Below are positions 55,575 through 64,000 of a stretch of 64,000 nucleotides of DNA, one piece after another (within the stretch, counting starts at the first letter, position 1; each line of letters opens with the position of its first letter). This DNA comes from Arsenophonus sp052174115 (GTDB taxonomy: Bacteria; Pseudomonadota; Gammaproteobacteria; Enterobacterales; Enterobacteriaceae): NCBI GenBank assembly GCA_052174115.1, contig JBQMRX010000001.1:1-64000 (forward strand), given 5' to 3'. The notes below the pieces were generated by a model, which saw only the letters and a program-made list of their open reading frames with translations, made no database searches and had not been told where the DNA came from. The translations under genes and the position numbers were made by a program.

Positions 55575-56045
55575 ATGAGTTTATCAGAAATGACGAAGAA
55601 AGTAGAAATTTTCACTGATGGTTCTTGCTTAGGTAATCCAGGGCCAGGTGGATATGGTATTTTACTGCGTTATCATAAATATGAAAAAACATTAAGCAAA
55701 GGTTATTTTCGTACAACCAATAATCGCATGGAGTTAATGGCAGCAATTATTGGTTTTGAAGCTCTTAAACAACCATGCCAAGTAATTCTAACAACAGATA
55801 GTCAATATCTCCAACAAGGAATCACACAATGGATACATAATTGGAAAAACTGTCAATGGCGACGAGCTGATAAATCACCTGTATTAAATGTTGATTTATG
55901 GCAACGATTAGATATAGCAATCTCACAACATAAAGTAAAATGGCATTGGGTTAAAGGTCATTCTAGACATCCAGAGAATCAACGATGTGATGAATTAGCA
56001 AGAAATGCAGCAGATTCACCAACAACAGAAGATGGTATTTATTAG
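55575..56045 (+). CDS. rnhA: Ribonuclease HI
   Basis: Degrades RNA in RNA-DNA hybrids such as R-loops and origin-independent primers. It has 156 residues (E. coli 155). The catalytic acids are intact: Asp in IFTDGSCLGNPGPGGYG, Glu in NNRMELMAA, Asp in TTDSQYL and Asp in RCDELARNA, with the His-loop in KGHSRHPEN. I keep ATG 55575; ATG 55590 would match E. coli more closely at the N terminus. It faces yafS with 20 bases between stops. Its survival may matter because topA is dead, discussed in the findings. Confidence 0.96.
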   Translation: MSLSEMTKKVEIFTDGSCLGNPGPGGYGILLRYHKYEKTLSKGYFRTTNNRMELMAAIIGFEALKQPCQVILTTDSQYLQQGITQWIHNWKNCQWRRADKSPVLNVDLWQRLDIAISQHKVKWHWVKGHSRHPENQRCDELARNAADSPTTEDGIY

Positions 56046-56065
56046 GTATAGAAAAATAATGATAT

Positions 56066-56773
56066 TTATACTGAATATTTAACAACATCTAAAATATTAC
56101 CTATTTTCATTCTTGCTTGCATAAATTTTATTGGTATTGGTGTTAATGGTAACATTCTTTTACGAGCAATAATGAGATTAATGCAACCTAAAAATTGTAA
56201 ATTTTTATTAATAAAATGATCAGGAGTTATCCAAGGTATAATTTGAAAACTTTGTTGATGTAATACTTCATAGTTTAATAATTTTAACCAATCAAGTTGA
56301 CGCCAGATCGAAAACATACGAATAGGATAAAGTTGCCGCTTATTTAAAAAAAGAATACGTTTTCCTATCCCTAATAAACTAAATGGATTAAAATTAGATA
56401 AAATTAACCAGCCATCATCAACTAAAATCCTATCAGCTTCACGCAATAACCAATGCGGATTAGTGCTGTAAGATAATTGTTGTATTAATAGGCAGGCATC
56501 AATTGATTTTGTTTTGAAAGGCATTTCATTAGGAGAACCTAATAATTGAAAATTACTTCCAGCTATATTCATACTAAATTGATGAATAATTAAAGATGAT
56601 TGAGTATTAATTTGCAAACTAAGTTGACCAATTTTTAATAAATGGAAACCAAATATTTGTGGCCACCATGATTGTAACTTCTGGTTTAATGCAATACGAT
56701 AATACTCTCCCCATGGGATATCTCCCCAGGAGTCAGGCATTTTAGATAGTTGAACAATACGAGCTGACTTCAT
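56066..56773 (-). CDS. yafS: YafS-family methyltransferase-like protein
   Basis: Predicted SAM-dependent methyltransferase fold of unknown substrate. It has 235 residues (E. coli YafS 240). It matches E. coli through the whole length, for example GFHLLKIGQLSLQIN, LLREADRILVDDGWLILSNFNP and RQLDWLKLLNYEVLHQQ. The glycine-rich SAM motif I is weak, as it is in E. coli YafS. It converges on rnhA and diverges from gloB, exactly the E. coli arrangement. Function here is not known. Confidence 0.9.
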   Translation of the reverse strand: MKSARIVQLSKMPDSWGDIPWGEYYRIALNQKLQSWWPQIFGFHLLKIGQLSLQINTQSSLIIHQFSMNIAGSNFQLLGSPNEMPFKTKSIDACLLIQQLSYSTNPHWLLREADRILVDDGWLILSNFNPFSLLGIGKRILFLNKRQLYPIRMFSIWRQLDWLKLLNYEVLHQQSFQIIPWITPDHFINKNLQFLGCINLIIARKRMLPLTPIPIKFMQARMKIGNILDVVKYSV

Positions 56774-56820
56774 TTTAATATCCTTCTAACTCACTATTAA
56801 CTATGAGGTATTATTATATT

Positions 56821-57573
56821 ATGGAACTTATCAGAATTCCTTCTCTACTTGATAATTATATATGGCTATTAATCCATCAAAATAACTGTGTTATTATTGA
56901 TCCTGGAAGTAATCAACAAGTAGAGAAATTTTTAAAAAAAAATACTATAAGACCAATTGCTATTTTACTTACCCATCATCATTATGATCACGTTAATGGA
57001 GTTAAAGAATTAAAGAAAAATTATAAAAACTTAGTTGTTTATGGTCCAATGGAAACTAGTAGTAAAGGAATAACATGTATAATAAAAGGCGGAGAACAAC
57101 TAAATTTTTCTGGATTTTCATTTCAAATTTTTTCGACCCCAGGACATACACTTGGACATGTTGTTTATTATCAAAAACCTTATTTATTTTGTGGTGATAC
57201 TTTATTTTCTGGTGGTTGTGGCCGTATTTTTGAAGGAACAACAGAGCAAATGTACCGTTCAATAAAAATACTTAAAGCATTACCTGATGAGACTTTAATT
57301 TGTTGTGCTCATGAATATACTGCTGAAAATATGGCATTTTCTAGTCGTTTGTTACCTCATGATGAAACGATAAAAGCTTACACTTTAATGGTAAATGAAA
57401 AACGAGAAAAAAATAAATCTACTCTACCTTCAAAACTTAAAGATGAAAAAAAGATTAATATCTTTTTTAGAGTTAATGATCCTTATTTACAAAAAATATT
57501 GGGATTTTCTCTTGGTATTCATTCAAAAAGTGATGTATTTGCAAAAATTCGCAAACTAAAAGATAATTTTTAA
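56821..57573 (+). CDS. gloB: Hydroxyacylglutathione hydrolase (glyoxalase II)
   Basis: Second step of methylglyoxal detoxification, releasing D-lactate and glutathione. The metallo-beta-lactamase metal motif is LTHHHYDHVNG, with further ligands in STPGHTLGHVVYY and FCGDTLFSGGCGR. The C-terminal substrate domain has TLPSKLKDEKKINIFFRV. I prefer ATG 56821 (250 residues; E. coli 251), since residues from MELIRIPSLLDNYIW match E. coli; an in-frame ATG at 56803 adds six residues but overlaps the GAGG site. Divergent from yafS with a very short promoter region. Confidence 0.94.
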   Translation: MELIRIPSLLDNYIWLLIHQNNCVIIDPGSNQQVEKFLKKNTIRPIAILLTHHHYDHVNGVKELKKNYKNLVVYGPMETSSKGITCIIKGGEQLNFSGFSFQIFSTPGHTLGHVVYYQKPYLFCGDTLFSGGCGRIFEGTTEQMYRSIKILKALPDETLICCAHEYTAENMAFSSRLLPHDETIKAYTLMVNEKREKNKSTLPSKLKDEKKINIFFRVNDPYLQKILGFSLGIHSKSDVFAKIRKLKDNF

Positions 57574-58671
57574 ATCACTAGTTTTTATTAATATCATTAA
57601 TTTTTTTAATAAAAAACAAACAAATAAGAATTTAATAAAGTAATAAAATGATATTTTTTATTTTTATAATATTTTTATATTAAATAAATAAGATATATTT
57701 TAGTTTATTAAAAATTCAAAAAATATTGAATTACTTACTAAGTATTTTTTTATTATCAATAACTAAAAGCAATAAATTATATATAAAATTTTTAATTATT
57801 AATAATATATTATATATTAATTCATCAATATATATTTGTAGTTATAAAATTACTAGTGTAATAATTTAATTATTTAAATGAATATTAATTAGTAAATTAT
57901 TTTTAATTTTTGTATTTAATCATCTTAAATTATTATTAATCATTTCTATAGTATTAATAGATAAAAATTAATTACTTAAATATATACTTTAATTAATAAC
58001 TATTAAATAATATTTATTTTGATTTTCTAAAAATAAAAAATATTAGATAGAGAAGATTAAATTATCAATAATTTTAAAATTAAAAAAGGATAATTCTTTA
58101 TGTATTATCAATAAACATTTTAATATAATGATCAATATGTTTGAGTTATTAATGTCATAAAATTATTATTTTTAAATCCGAAAAATATTATTAATTGTAA
58201 TGAATTTAATATTAAAGATTTTGTAAATTAAAGTTTATATATTAAAATTGTTAAGTTAAACTCTTATACATTTAATTGTTCACTTTTAATAAAATTAAAT
58301 AATTGTTTTTTATTTTAAGAATTAAAAAATAATTTATTAATATTTAAATTTAATAATAATTTAAACTAATAAAATATAAACTACTAAAAATAAAAAAATA
58401 AATTTTATTTAAAAAATATTAAAATATTAAATTTAAAATTTAAATAATAAAACAAAGTATTAATTTATTATATTTTATTTATATTTAATTTTCTATAAAA
58501 TCTGTTAAATAACATAAAAAATATGACTAAATATATTATATTTTAATATTAAGTAAAAATTTTTTATTTTATTTTATTTTAAAATATTTAACTAATTTAA
58601 ATATAAAAACATTTTTATATAAATAATTAAATATTCATTGTTTTAAATAAAATTATTGATAAATTAATAAA

Positions 58672-58707
58672 TTATAATATATAAGATATATATCTTATAT
58701 ATTATAA
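58672..58707. repeat. 36-bp perfect palindrome
   Basis: Eighteen bases pair perfectly with the next eighteen with no spacer, centred on AAGATATATATCTT. Situated midway between gloB and eno. Mostly AT alternation, so partly expected by chance, but the AAG/CTT positions also pair. Confidence 0.65.
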
Positions 58708-59260
58708 GAATAATAAAAACAATAATTAATTATTAGTTATTTTTTTAAATTAACTTTAAATGTTTTATTATCTATTTTAAATTCTGTTAATGAATTTATT
58801 CATATTAACATTTCTATTATTAAATTTATAAAATTACACAAATAAAATTTCATATAAAATATTTTTTTGAACTTTTTATAATAAAAATTTTTTAAAAAAA
58901 CATTAAATTCAATCTTAAAATATAGAAAATAAAATTAATATTAAAGATATTAATAACAAATAAATATTTTAATTTATAAAATTAAAATAAGCATTAAAAA
59001 ATAGTTTTAATTTGATTATCACTAATCACAATAAATTAAATTAAAATAATAAAAAACTAATATTAAAAGTCTATTTTATTATAAATAGACTAAAAATTTT
59101 GTCAAAATATTACAACAGATAAAAAATCTAAAATTAGTTAACAAAATATTATTTATAGATTTATTTAGATGAAGAAAATAATAATTATTTATATAAAATT
59201 ATAATATTATATTAAACAATTTTTTTTTATTTTATCAATTTTCTAAAAATTTTTCTTACA

Positions 59261-59280
59261 TAATAATAATAATAATAATT
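59261..59280. repeat. TAA trinucleotide repeat
   Basis: About six TAA units in tandem, 180 bases beyond the eno stop. Simple slippage repeat. Confidence 0.7.
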
Positions 59281-59460
59281 TAATTAAAAATTAAAGATCA
59301 CTAAATTTTAGTTAATAACTATGTTAAATAAATTAATAAATTTATTAAATTTTTCACTTATTAAGAATAATAAAAATATAAATTAAATTTAAAAATTTTT
59401 AATAAAAACAAATTAATAATAAGTGATTATTCTTTAATATAAAATTAATTAATAATAATA

Positions 59461-60762
59461 TTAAACTTGATATTTAACTTCTTTTAATCCGTTAAAAGAT
59501 ACTTTTTTACCTAATGCTTCTTCAATTCTAATTAATTGGTTATATTTAGCTACTCTGTCAGAGCGACTCATTGAACCTGTTTTTATTTGCCCTGCTGCTA
59601 CTCCTACTGCTAAGTCTGCAATTGTAGCATCTTCAGTTTCAGCTGAACGATGTGAGATAATCGTAGTATAACCACTATCTTTAGCTATCTTAATTACCTC
59701 TAAAGTTTCAGTTAAGCTACCAATTTGATTAAATTTAATTAAAATAGAATTAGCAATTCCTTTTTTAATTCCTTCTCTTAAAAATTTTTTATTAGTAACA
59801 AATAAATCATCACCAACTAACTGAATTTTATTACTAAAAAACTTAGTTTGATAGGCAAAACCTTCTAAATCTGACTCATTAAGTCCATCTTCAATAGAAA
59901 TAATAGGATATTGTTTTGTTAATTCTTCTAGATAATGCGTAAACTCCTGTGAAGTAAAAGTTTTTCCTTCACCTTTTAATTCATAATTACCTGTTTTCTT
60001 GTTATAAAATTCTGAAGCAGCACAATCTATTGCAAAAGTAATATCTTTACCTAAAGTATAACCTGCTAATTCAATAGCTTCCTTAATTGCATCTAAAGCT
60101 GCAATATTAGATTTTAAATTTGGTGCATAACCACCTTCATCTCCAACTGTTGTAATCATTCCTTTACATTTTAAAACTTCTGATAATCGGTGAAAAACTT
60201 CTGAACCCATTCTAATTGCTTCTTTTAAGCTTTTTGCACTTATTGGTTGAATCATAAACTCTTGAATATCGAGATTATTATCTGCATGTTTGCCACCATT
60301 GATAATATTTATCATTGGTAAAGGCATAGAGAATTTACCAGTTGTACAATTTAATTCAGCAATATGCTCATATAAAGGTATACATTTTGCCGCAGCAGCA
60401 GTTTTGGCATTAGCTAATGAAATAGCTAAAATAGCATTGGCACCGAATTTAGATTTATTTTCTGTACCGTCTAATTCAATCATAATTTTATCAATATTAC
60501 TTTGATCCTTAGCATCTTTACCAATCAGAGCATTAGCAATTGGCCCATTTATTGCTTCGACTGCTTTTAAAACACCTTTACCTAAAAAACGAGCTTTATC
60601 ATTATCACGTAATTCAAATGCTTCTCGTAAACCAGTTGATATACCAGATGGCGCTGCAGCTAAACCAACAAATCCTCCTTCTAAATGAACTTCTGCTTCA
60701 ACAGTTGGATTACCACGGGAGTCGATAATTTCACGACCAATAACTTTAACAATTTTAGACAT
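59461..60762 (-). CDS. eno: Enolase
   Basis: Converts 2-phosphoglycerate to phosphoenolpyruvate; in E. coli also part of the RNA degradosome. It has 433 residues (E. coli 432). Active-site features are intact: GDEGGYAPN, metal ligands around ISIEDGLNESD and VGDDLFVTN, the catalytic Lys in ILIKFNQIGSLTETL, and SHRSAETEDATIADLAVG. AAGGA precedes the ATG. It follows pyrG with 65 bases between, as in E. coli pyrG-eno, so co-transcription is likely. Confidence 0.98.
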   Translation of the reverse strand: MSKIVKVIGREIIDSRGNPTVEAEVHLEGGFVGLAAAPSGISTGLREAFELRDNDKARFLGKGVLKAVEAINGPIANALIGKDAKDQSNIDKIMIELDGTENKSKFGANAILAISLANAKTAAAAKCIPLYEHIAELNCTTGKFSMPLPMINIINGGKHADNNLDIQEFMIQPISAKSLKEAIRMGSEVFHRLSEVLKCKGMITTVGDEGGYAPNLKSNIAALDAIKEAIELAGYTLGKDITFAIDCAASEFYNKKTGNYELKGEGKTFTSQEFTHYLEELTKQYPIISIEDGLNESDLEGFAYQTKFFSNKIQLVGDDLFVTNKKFLREGIKKGIANSILIKFNQIGSLTETLEVIKIAKDSGYTTIISHRSAETEDATIADLAVGVAAGQIKTGSMSRSDRVAKYNQLIRIEEALGKKVSFNGLKEVKYQV

Positions 60763-60827
60763 TAAATTTTCCTTAAAATAAATTAAATTTTATCAAATAC
60801 TAAAAAATTAATATTATTAGCTAATAT

Positions 60828-62465
60828 TTATTTTAAATTATTTTGTTGATATTTTTTTGCTGCTTTTATAAAATTAGTAAATAAAGGATGTCCATCTCTT
60901 GGTGTTGAATTAAATTCAGGATGAAATTGACAAGCTATAAACCAAGGATGATTTGGATTTTCAATAATTTCTACTAACTTATTATCCGCTGAACGTCCTG
61001 AAATATATAATCCAGCTTTTTCAATACGAGATAAAAATATATTATTTACTTCGTAACGGTGCCGATGACGCTCTATAATTATATTACTATTATATAAATT
61101 ACTAACTTTACTACCTTTTACTAAATGGCATAATTGACTACCTACTCGCATTGTACCACCAAAATGATTTTTTTTATTGCAAAATTTAACATTACCGTTA
61201 TCATCAGACCATTCTGTAATTAAAGCAACAACAGGATATGGACAATCTGGGGCAAATTCTGTTGAATTTGCCCCTTCCATATGAGCAACATGACGAGCAT
61301 ATTCAATCAGAGCAACTTGCATTCCTAAACAAATACCTAAATAAGGAATATTATTTTCACGTGCATATCGTACTGCTATAATTTTACCTTCAATACCCCG
61401 TTCTCCAAAACCGCCTGGAACTAAAATAGCATCAAGTTCTTTTAATAATTTAATACCACTCTCTTCAAGATCTTCAGAATCAATTAATTTAATATTTACT
61501 CTTAAACGATTTTTTAAACCACCATGTTTTAATGCTTCAATAACTGATTTATAAGCATCAGGTGATTCTATATATTTACCGGCTATACCAATAATTACTT
61601 TACCTAAAGTGTTTTCTTGTGCATCAATGACTTGTTCCCATTCAGATAAATCAGCCAATGGACATAAAAGTTTAAATTTTTCACAAATATAATTATCTAA
61701 TTGTTGAGATTTCAATAGCATTATAATTTTATAAATTGAATCAACATTTTCTAATGAAATAACTGCATTTTTCGCTACATTACAAAAAAGGGCAATTTTT
61801 AATCGTTCATTAATTGGAATAACTCGATCTGAGCGACATATTAATACGTCTGGTTGAATACCAATAGAAAGAAGTTCTTTTACTGAATGTTGCGTTGGTT
61901 TAGTCTTAACTTCACCTGTAGCAGATAAATAAGGTACTAAAGTAAGATGAAGAAAAAGAGTTTTTTTACGACCAATATCTACAGCTAATTGACGAATAGC
62001 TTCTAAAAAAGGTAAAGATTCAATATCACCTACTGTACCACCAACTTCAATTAAAATAATATCATAACCTTTTGCACCGCTAATAATACGACTTTTAATC
62101 TCATCAGTAATATGAGGAATAACTTGAATAGTTTCACCTAAATAATCACCATGTCGTTCTTTACGTAATACTTCAGAATATACACAACCGGTTGTAAAAT
62201 TATTAAGTCGAGTCATTCTTGTACGAATAAATCTTTCATAATGACCTAAATCAAGATCTGTTTCTGCACCATCTTCGGTAACAAAAATTTCTCCATGTTG
62301 AATTGGACTCATAGTACTTGGATCAACATTAATATAAGGATCTAATTTCATAATAGTAACATTTAATCCACGAGCTTCAAGTATAGCACCTAAAGAAGCT
62401 GCTGCAATACCTTTACCAAGAGAAGAAACTACCCCACCAGTTATAAAAATATAATTTGTTTTCAT
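60828..62465 (-). CDS. pyrG: CTP synthase
   Basis: Aminates UTP to CTP with glutamine and ATP. The 545 residues equal E. coli PyrG. The N-terminal synthetase has GGVVSSLGKGIAAASLGAIL and the C-terminal glutamine amidotransferase has the nucleophile in YLGICLGMQVALIEYAR and His/Glu in CQFHPEFNSTP. It precedes eno on the same strand. The AGGT ribosome site lies in a small near-palindrome. mazG, upstream in E. coli, is absent. A probable promoter lies just upstream. Confidence 0.98.
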   Translation of the reverse strand: MKTNYIFITGGVVSSLGKGIAAASLGAILEARGLNVTIMKLDPYINVDPSTMSPIQHGEIFVTEDGAETDLDLGHYERFIRTRMTRLNNFTTGCVYSEVLRKERHGDYLGETIQVIPHITDEIKSRIISGAKGYDIILIEVGGTVGDIESLPFLEAIRQLAVDIGRKKTLFLHLTLVPYLSATGEVKTKPTQHSVKELLSIGIQPDVLICRSDRVIPINERLKIALFCNVAKNAVISLENVDSIYKIIMLLKSQQLDNYICEKFKLLCPLADLSEWEQVIDAQENTLGKVIIGIAGKYIESPDAYKSVIEALKHGGLKNRLRVNIKLIDSEDLEESGIKLLKELDAILVPGGFGERGIEGKIIAVRYARENNIPYLGICLGMQVALIEYARHVAHMEGANSTEFAPDCPYPVVALITEWSDDNGNVKFCNKKNHFGGTMRVGSQLCHLVKGSKVSNLYNSNIIIERHRHRYEVNNIFLSRIEKAGLYISGRSADNKLVEIIENPNHPWFIACQFHPEFNSTPRDGHPLFTNFIKAAKKYQQNNLK

Positions 62466-64000
62466 GCTAAACCTGAAAATTTAGGTATAAAATGATGAAT
62501 ATTATAGACGGGAAAGTAATATACTTTAACTTTAAATTTATTACAAATACTTTAAAACTAGAAAAATTTAATATTTATCTTTTAAATAAAATAATAATTA
62601 TTTGTATTTAATTTATTTTTAATAAATTATTTTTCTAAAATTAGTTTTTATTTTAAAATAATATTAATTTAATATATGCTTTTTATAATATTAATTAAAA
62701 ATTCATAAGCTAATGTAGTACAAGAAATTAATTATCGCAAAATAAACAACTAATTTATTTATAAAAATATTAAATTATTAATTCATGATCATTTATTTTT
62801 ATCAAAATTTTTTATTTTTTTATAAATTTACTTTAATACAATTAGATAGTTGTATATATTTTCTTTATTTTATCATTCATTAATACTGTTAATTTTACTA
62901 AAAAAATATTACATAAACTTTAAATATATATTTTTATATTAACTCTTTAATTTTATTTTCAAACAAATATTATTTCATAATTAATTATAAAGAATTACTC
63001 ATTAAGTATAATATATAAAAATAATGTAATATTAATTTATTATTTTAAAATAATAATAATTATATCTTCTAATAATATTAAAATTTTAATAATTTTTTAT
63101 CATATATATAAAAGATAATATTATAATAAAATGAATTATATAAATATTATAAAATTCTTGATTAAGATAAAATAATTAAATTAATAATAATAATTTTATT
63201 ATATTTAATTTAATTTATATACTAATTATTTTAAAATAATAAAATTAATAAATAATTAATATAATATTTTTAAGATATAATTTTATATTAATTTAATTAA
63301 GATTTTTTATAATAATTTGTTTACTATTTTATCTTTAATAACAATTAATATAAAATATTTTATATATAATATATCTAAAGTAAAAATCTATTTTTTTTAA
63401 AAGTAATTTATTTAATATATTATTCTATAAAATATTACCTCTTTAATTAAAAATAATATTATTAATATAAATATTTATTAAAATTATCATGCAATAAATG
63501 AATATTCTGATACATTAATAATAATTTTTTAACTTCTTTTAAGATTACAGTTGCATAAATAAATTTATTATCTAATATTTATTATATATTTATGATATTC
63601 TTATTAATTTTTTTTATGTAATTAATTATATTTTTTAAATAATGTAAAACGTATTATAAAATAATTTAATTTTATATTAATTAAATTTCATTTAATATTT
63701 TAATATTTTATATGATAAATTTAATTTGATGTTTAAGTTATCTATAAGCAGCAATTGAAAAAAAATAATTTAACTATTCATTTTATTATCAATAATAATA
63801 ATACTAAAGATCAATATAGATAAAGTAAATAAAATTTTTAAAATAAAAAATAAATAATATTAATCATTTATAGATATAAAATCTATATGAAATTAATAAA
63901 TTAAACTATATTCTTAATAGAATATATAATTAAATGATTTATCTCTCTCTAACAGGTTATTATTTTTTTTAATCAAACTATTTGTTTTTCATAGCTATTT
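62466..64000. other. Desert upstream of pyrG to window end
   Basis: About 1.5 kb. After the pyrG promoter no open frame is evident. In E. coli mazG and relA lie upstream; I could not read mazG. The last 60 bases have a little more G and C and could be the edge of another gene or fossil, but nothing can be assigned. Confidence 0.55.
62501..62529 (-). promoter_or_regulatory. Predicted sigma-70 promoter of pyrG-eno
   Basis: On the minus strand a perfect TATAAT (62506-62501) is preceded at 17 bases by TTAAAG (62529-62524). The spacer includes a CCCG, striking in this DNA. Transcription would start near 62494, about 28 bases before the pyrG ATG. Confidence 0.45.

Larger units (their letters stand above)
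57574..59460. other. 1.9-kb desert between gloB and eno
   Basis: No open frame, RNA gene or readable fossil. It contains a 36-bp perfect palindrome at 58672-58707 and a TAA repeat at 59261-59280. gloB and eno are distant in E. coli, so a rearrangement joint is probable here. Confidence 0.6.

Noticed and set aside
60290..60728. Two plus-strand frames opposite eno
   Set aside because: They are antisense to highly conserved enolase sequence and show no independent evidence.
1..64000. tRNA genes, CRISPR arrays or insertion sequences
   Set aside because: I saw no cloverleaf-like G+C islands, no regularly spaced repeats and no transposase fragments in any desert. A covariance-model scan would be decisive.

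Overview
This window looks like the chromosome of a strongly reduced, extremely AT-rich bacterial endosymbiont of the order Enterobacterales. Every recognisable protein is closest, as far as I can recall, to Escherichia coli-type enterobacterial proteins. Small blocks keep E. coli gene order: rsxA-B-C-D...nth; pyrF-lapB-ribA-acnA...sohB; yciC-yciB...cls; hns-galU; sppA...pncA...gapA; fbaA-pgk...tktA; dnaQ/rnhA/yafS/gloB; eno-pyrG. The blocks themselves come from different parts of an E. coli-like map. About half of the window has no open gene and is nearly pure A and T. I saw no tRNA, rRNA, insertion sequence, CRISPR array or phage gene. The exact genus cannot be read from this sequence; an insect or leech symbiont lineage is an inference.

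Layout: 0.2-0.9 kb cdh; 2.6-4.0 kb fumC; 5.4-11.0 kb a remodelled rsx (rnf) locus and nth; 11.9-18.0 kb pyrF, lapB, ribA, acnA; 22.1-23.2 kb sohB; 26.5-31.0 kb yciC, yciB, cls; 32.9-34.7 kb hns and galU; 36.5-41.5 kb sppA, pncA, gapA; 42.9-43.7 kb fadR; 46.6-47.9 kb a yegQ (trhP) pseudogene; 48.8-54.3 kb fbaA, pgk, tktA; 54.8-57.6 kb dnaQ, rnhA, yafS, gloB; 59.5-62.5 kb eno and pyrG. Together they cover lower glycolysis and the non-oxidative pentose phosphate pathway (fbaA, gapA, pgk, eno, tktA), two TCA enzymes (acnA, fumC), pyrimidine steps (pyrF, pyrG), riboflavin and NAD salvage (ribA, pncA), envelope and phospholipid functions (cdh, cls, lapB, galU, sohB, sppA), DNA maintenance (dnaQ, rnhA, nth), nucleoid and lipid regulation (hns, fadR).

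The most striking result is that the gene deserts are not empty: several hold unlabelled gene fossils that can be read codon by codon. I read fossils of topA (about 20.7-21.6 kb), epd (about 52.0-52.2 kb), yciA (28.17-28.25 kb), lapA (13.89-13.97 kb) and, less surely, rsxG (9.53-9.58 kb), each exactly where enterobacterial gene order predicts. Most changes are C to T or G to A (CAA to TAA, GAT to AAT, CGT to TAT, GGT to AAT). The fossil comparisons were made by eye against remembered E. coli proteins and need a real alignment.

The second unusual feature is the Rsx/Rnf electron-transfer locus. RsxB and RsxC are fused into one 802-residue reading frame, rsxG and rsxE are gone, and the flavin and membrane iron-sulfur sites of RsxA, RsxC and RsxD are altered, while all soluble 4Fe-4S cysteine motifs remain. 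The third is a set of long, perfect inverted repeats in the deserts (arms up to 35 bp), some placed where terminators of vanished genes would have been.
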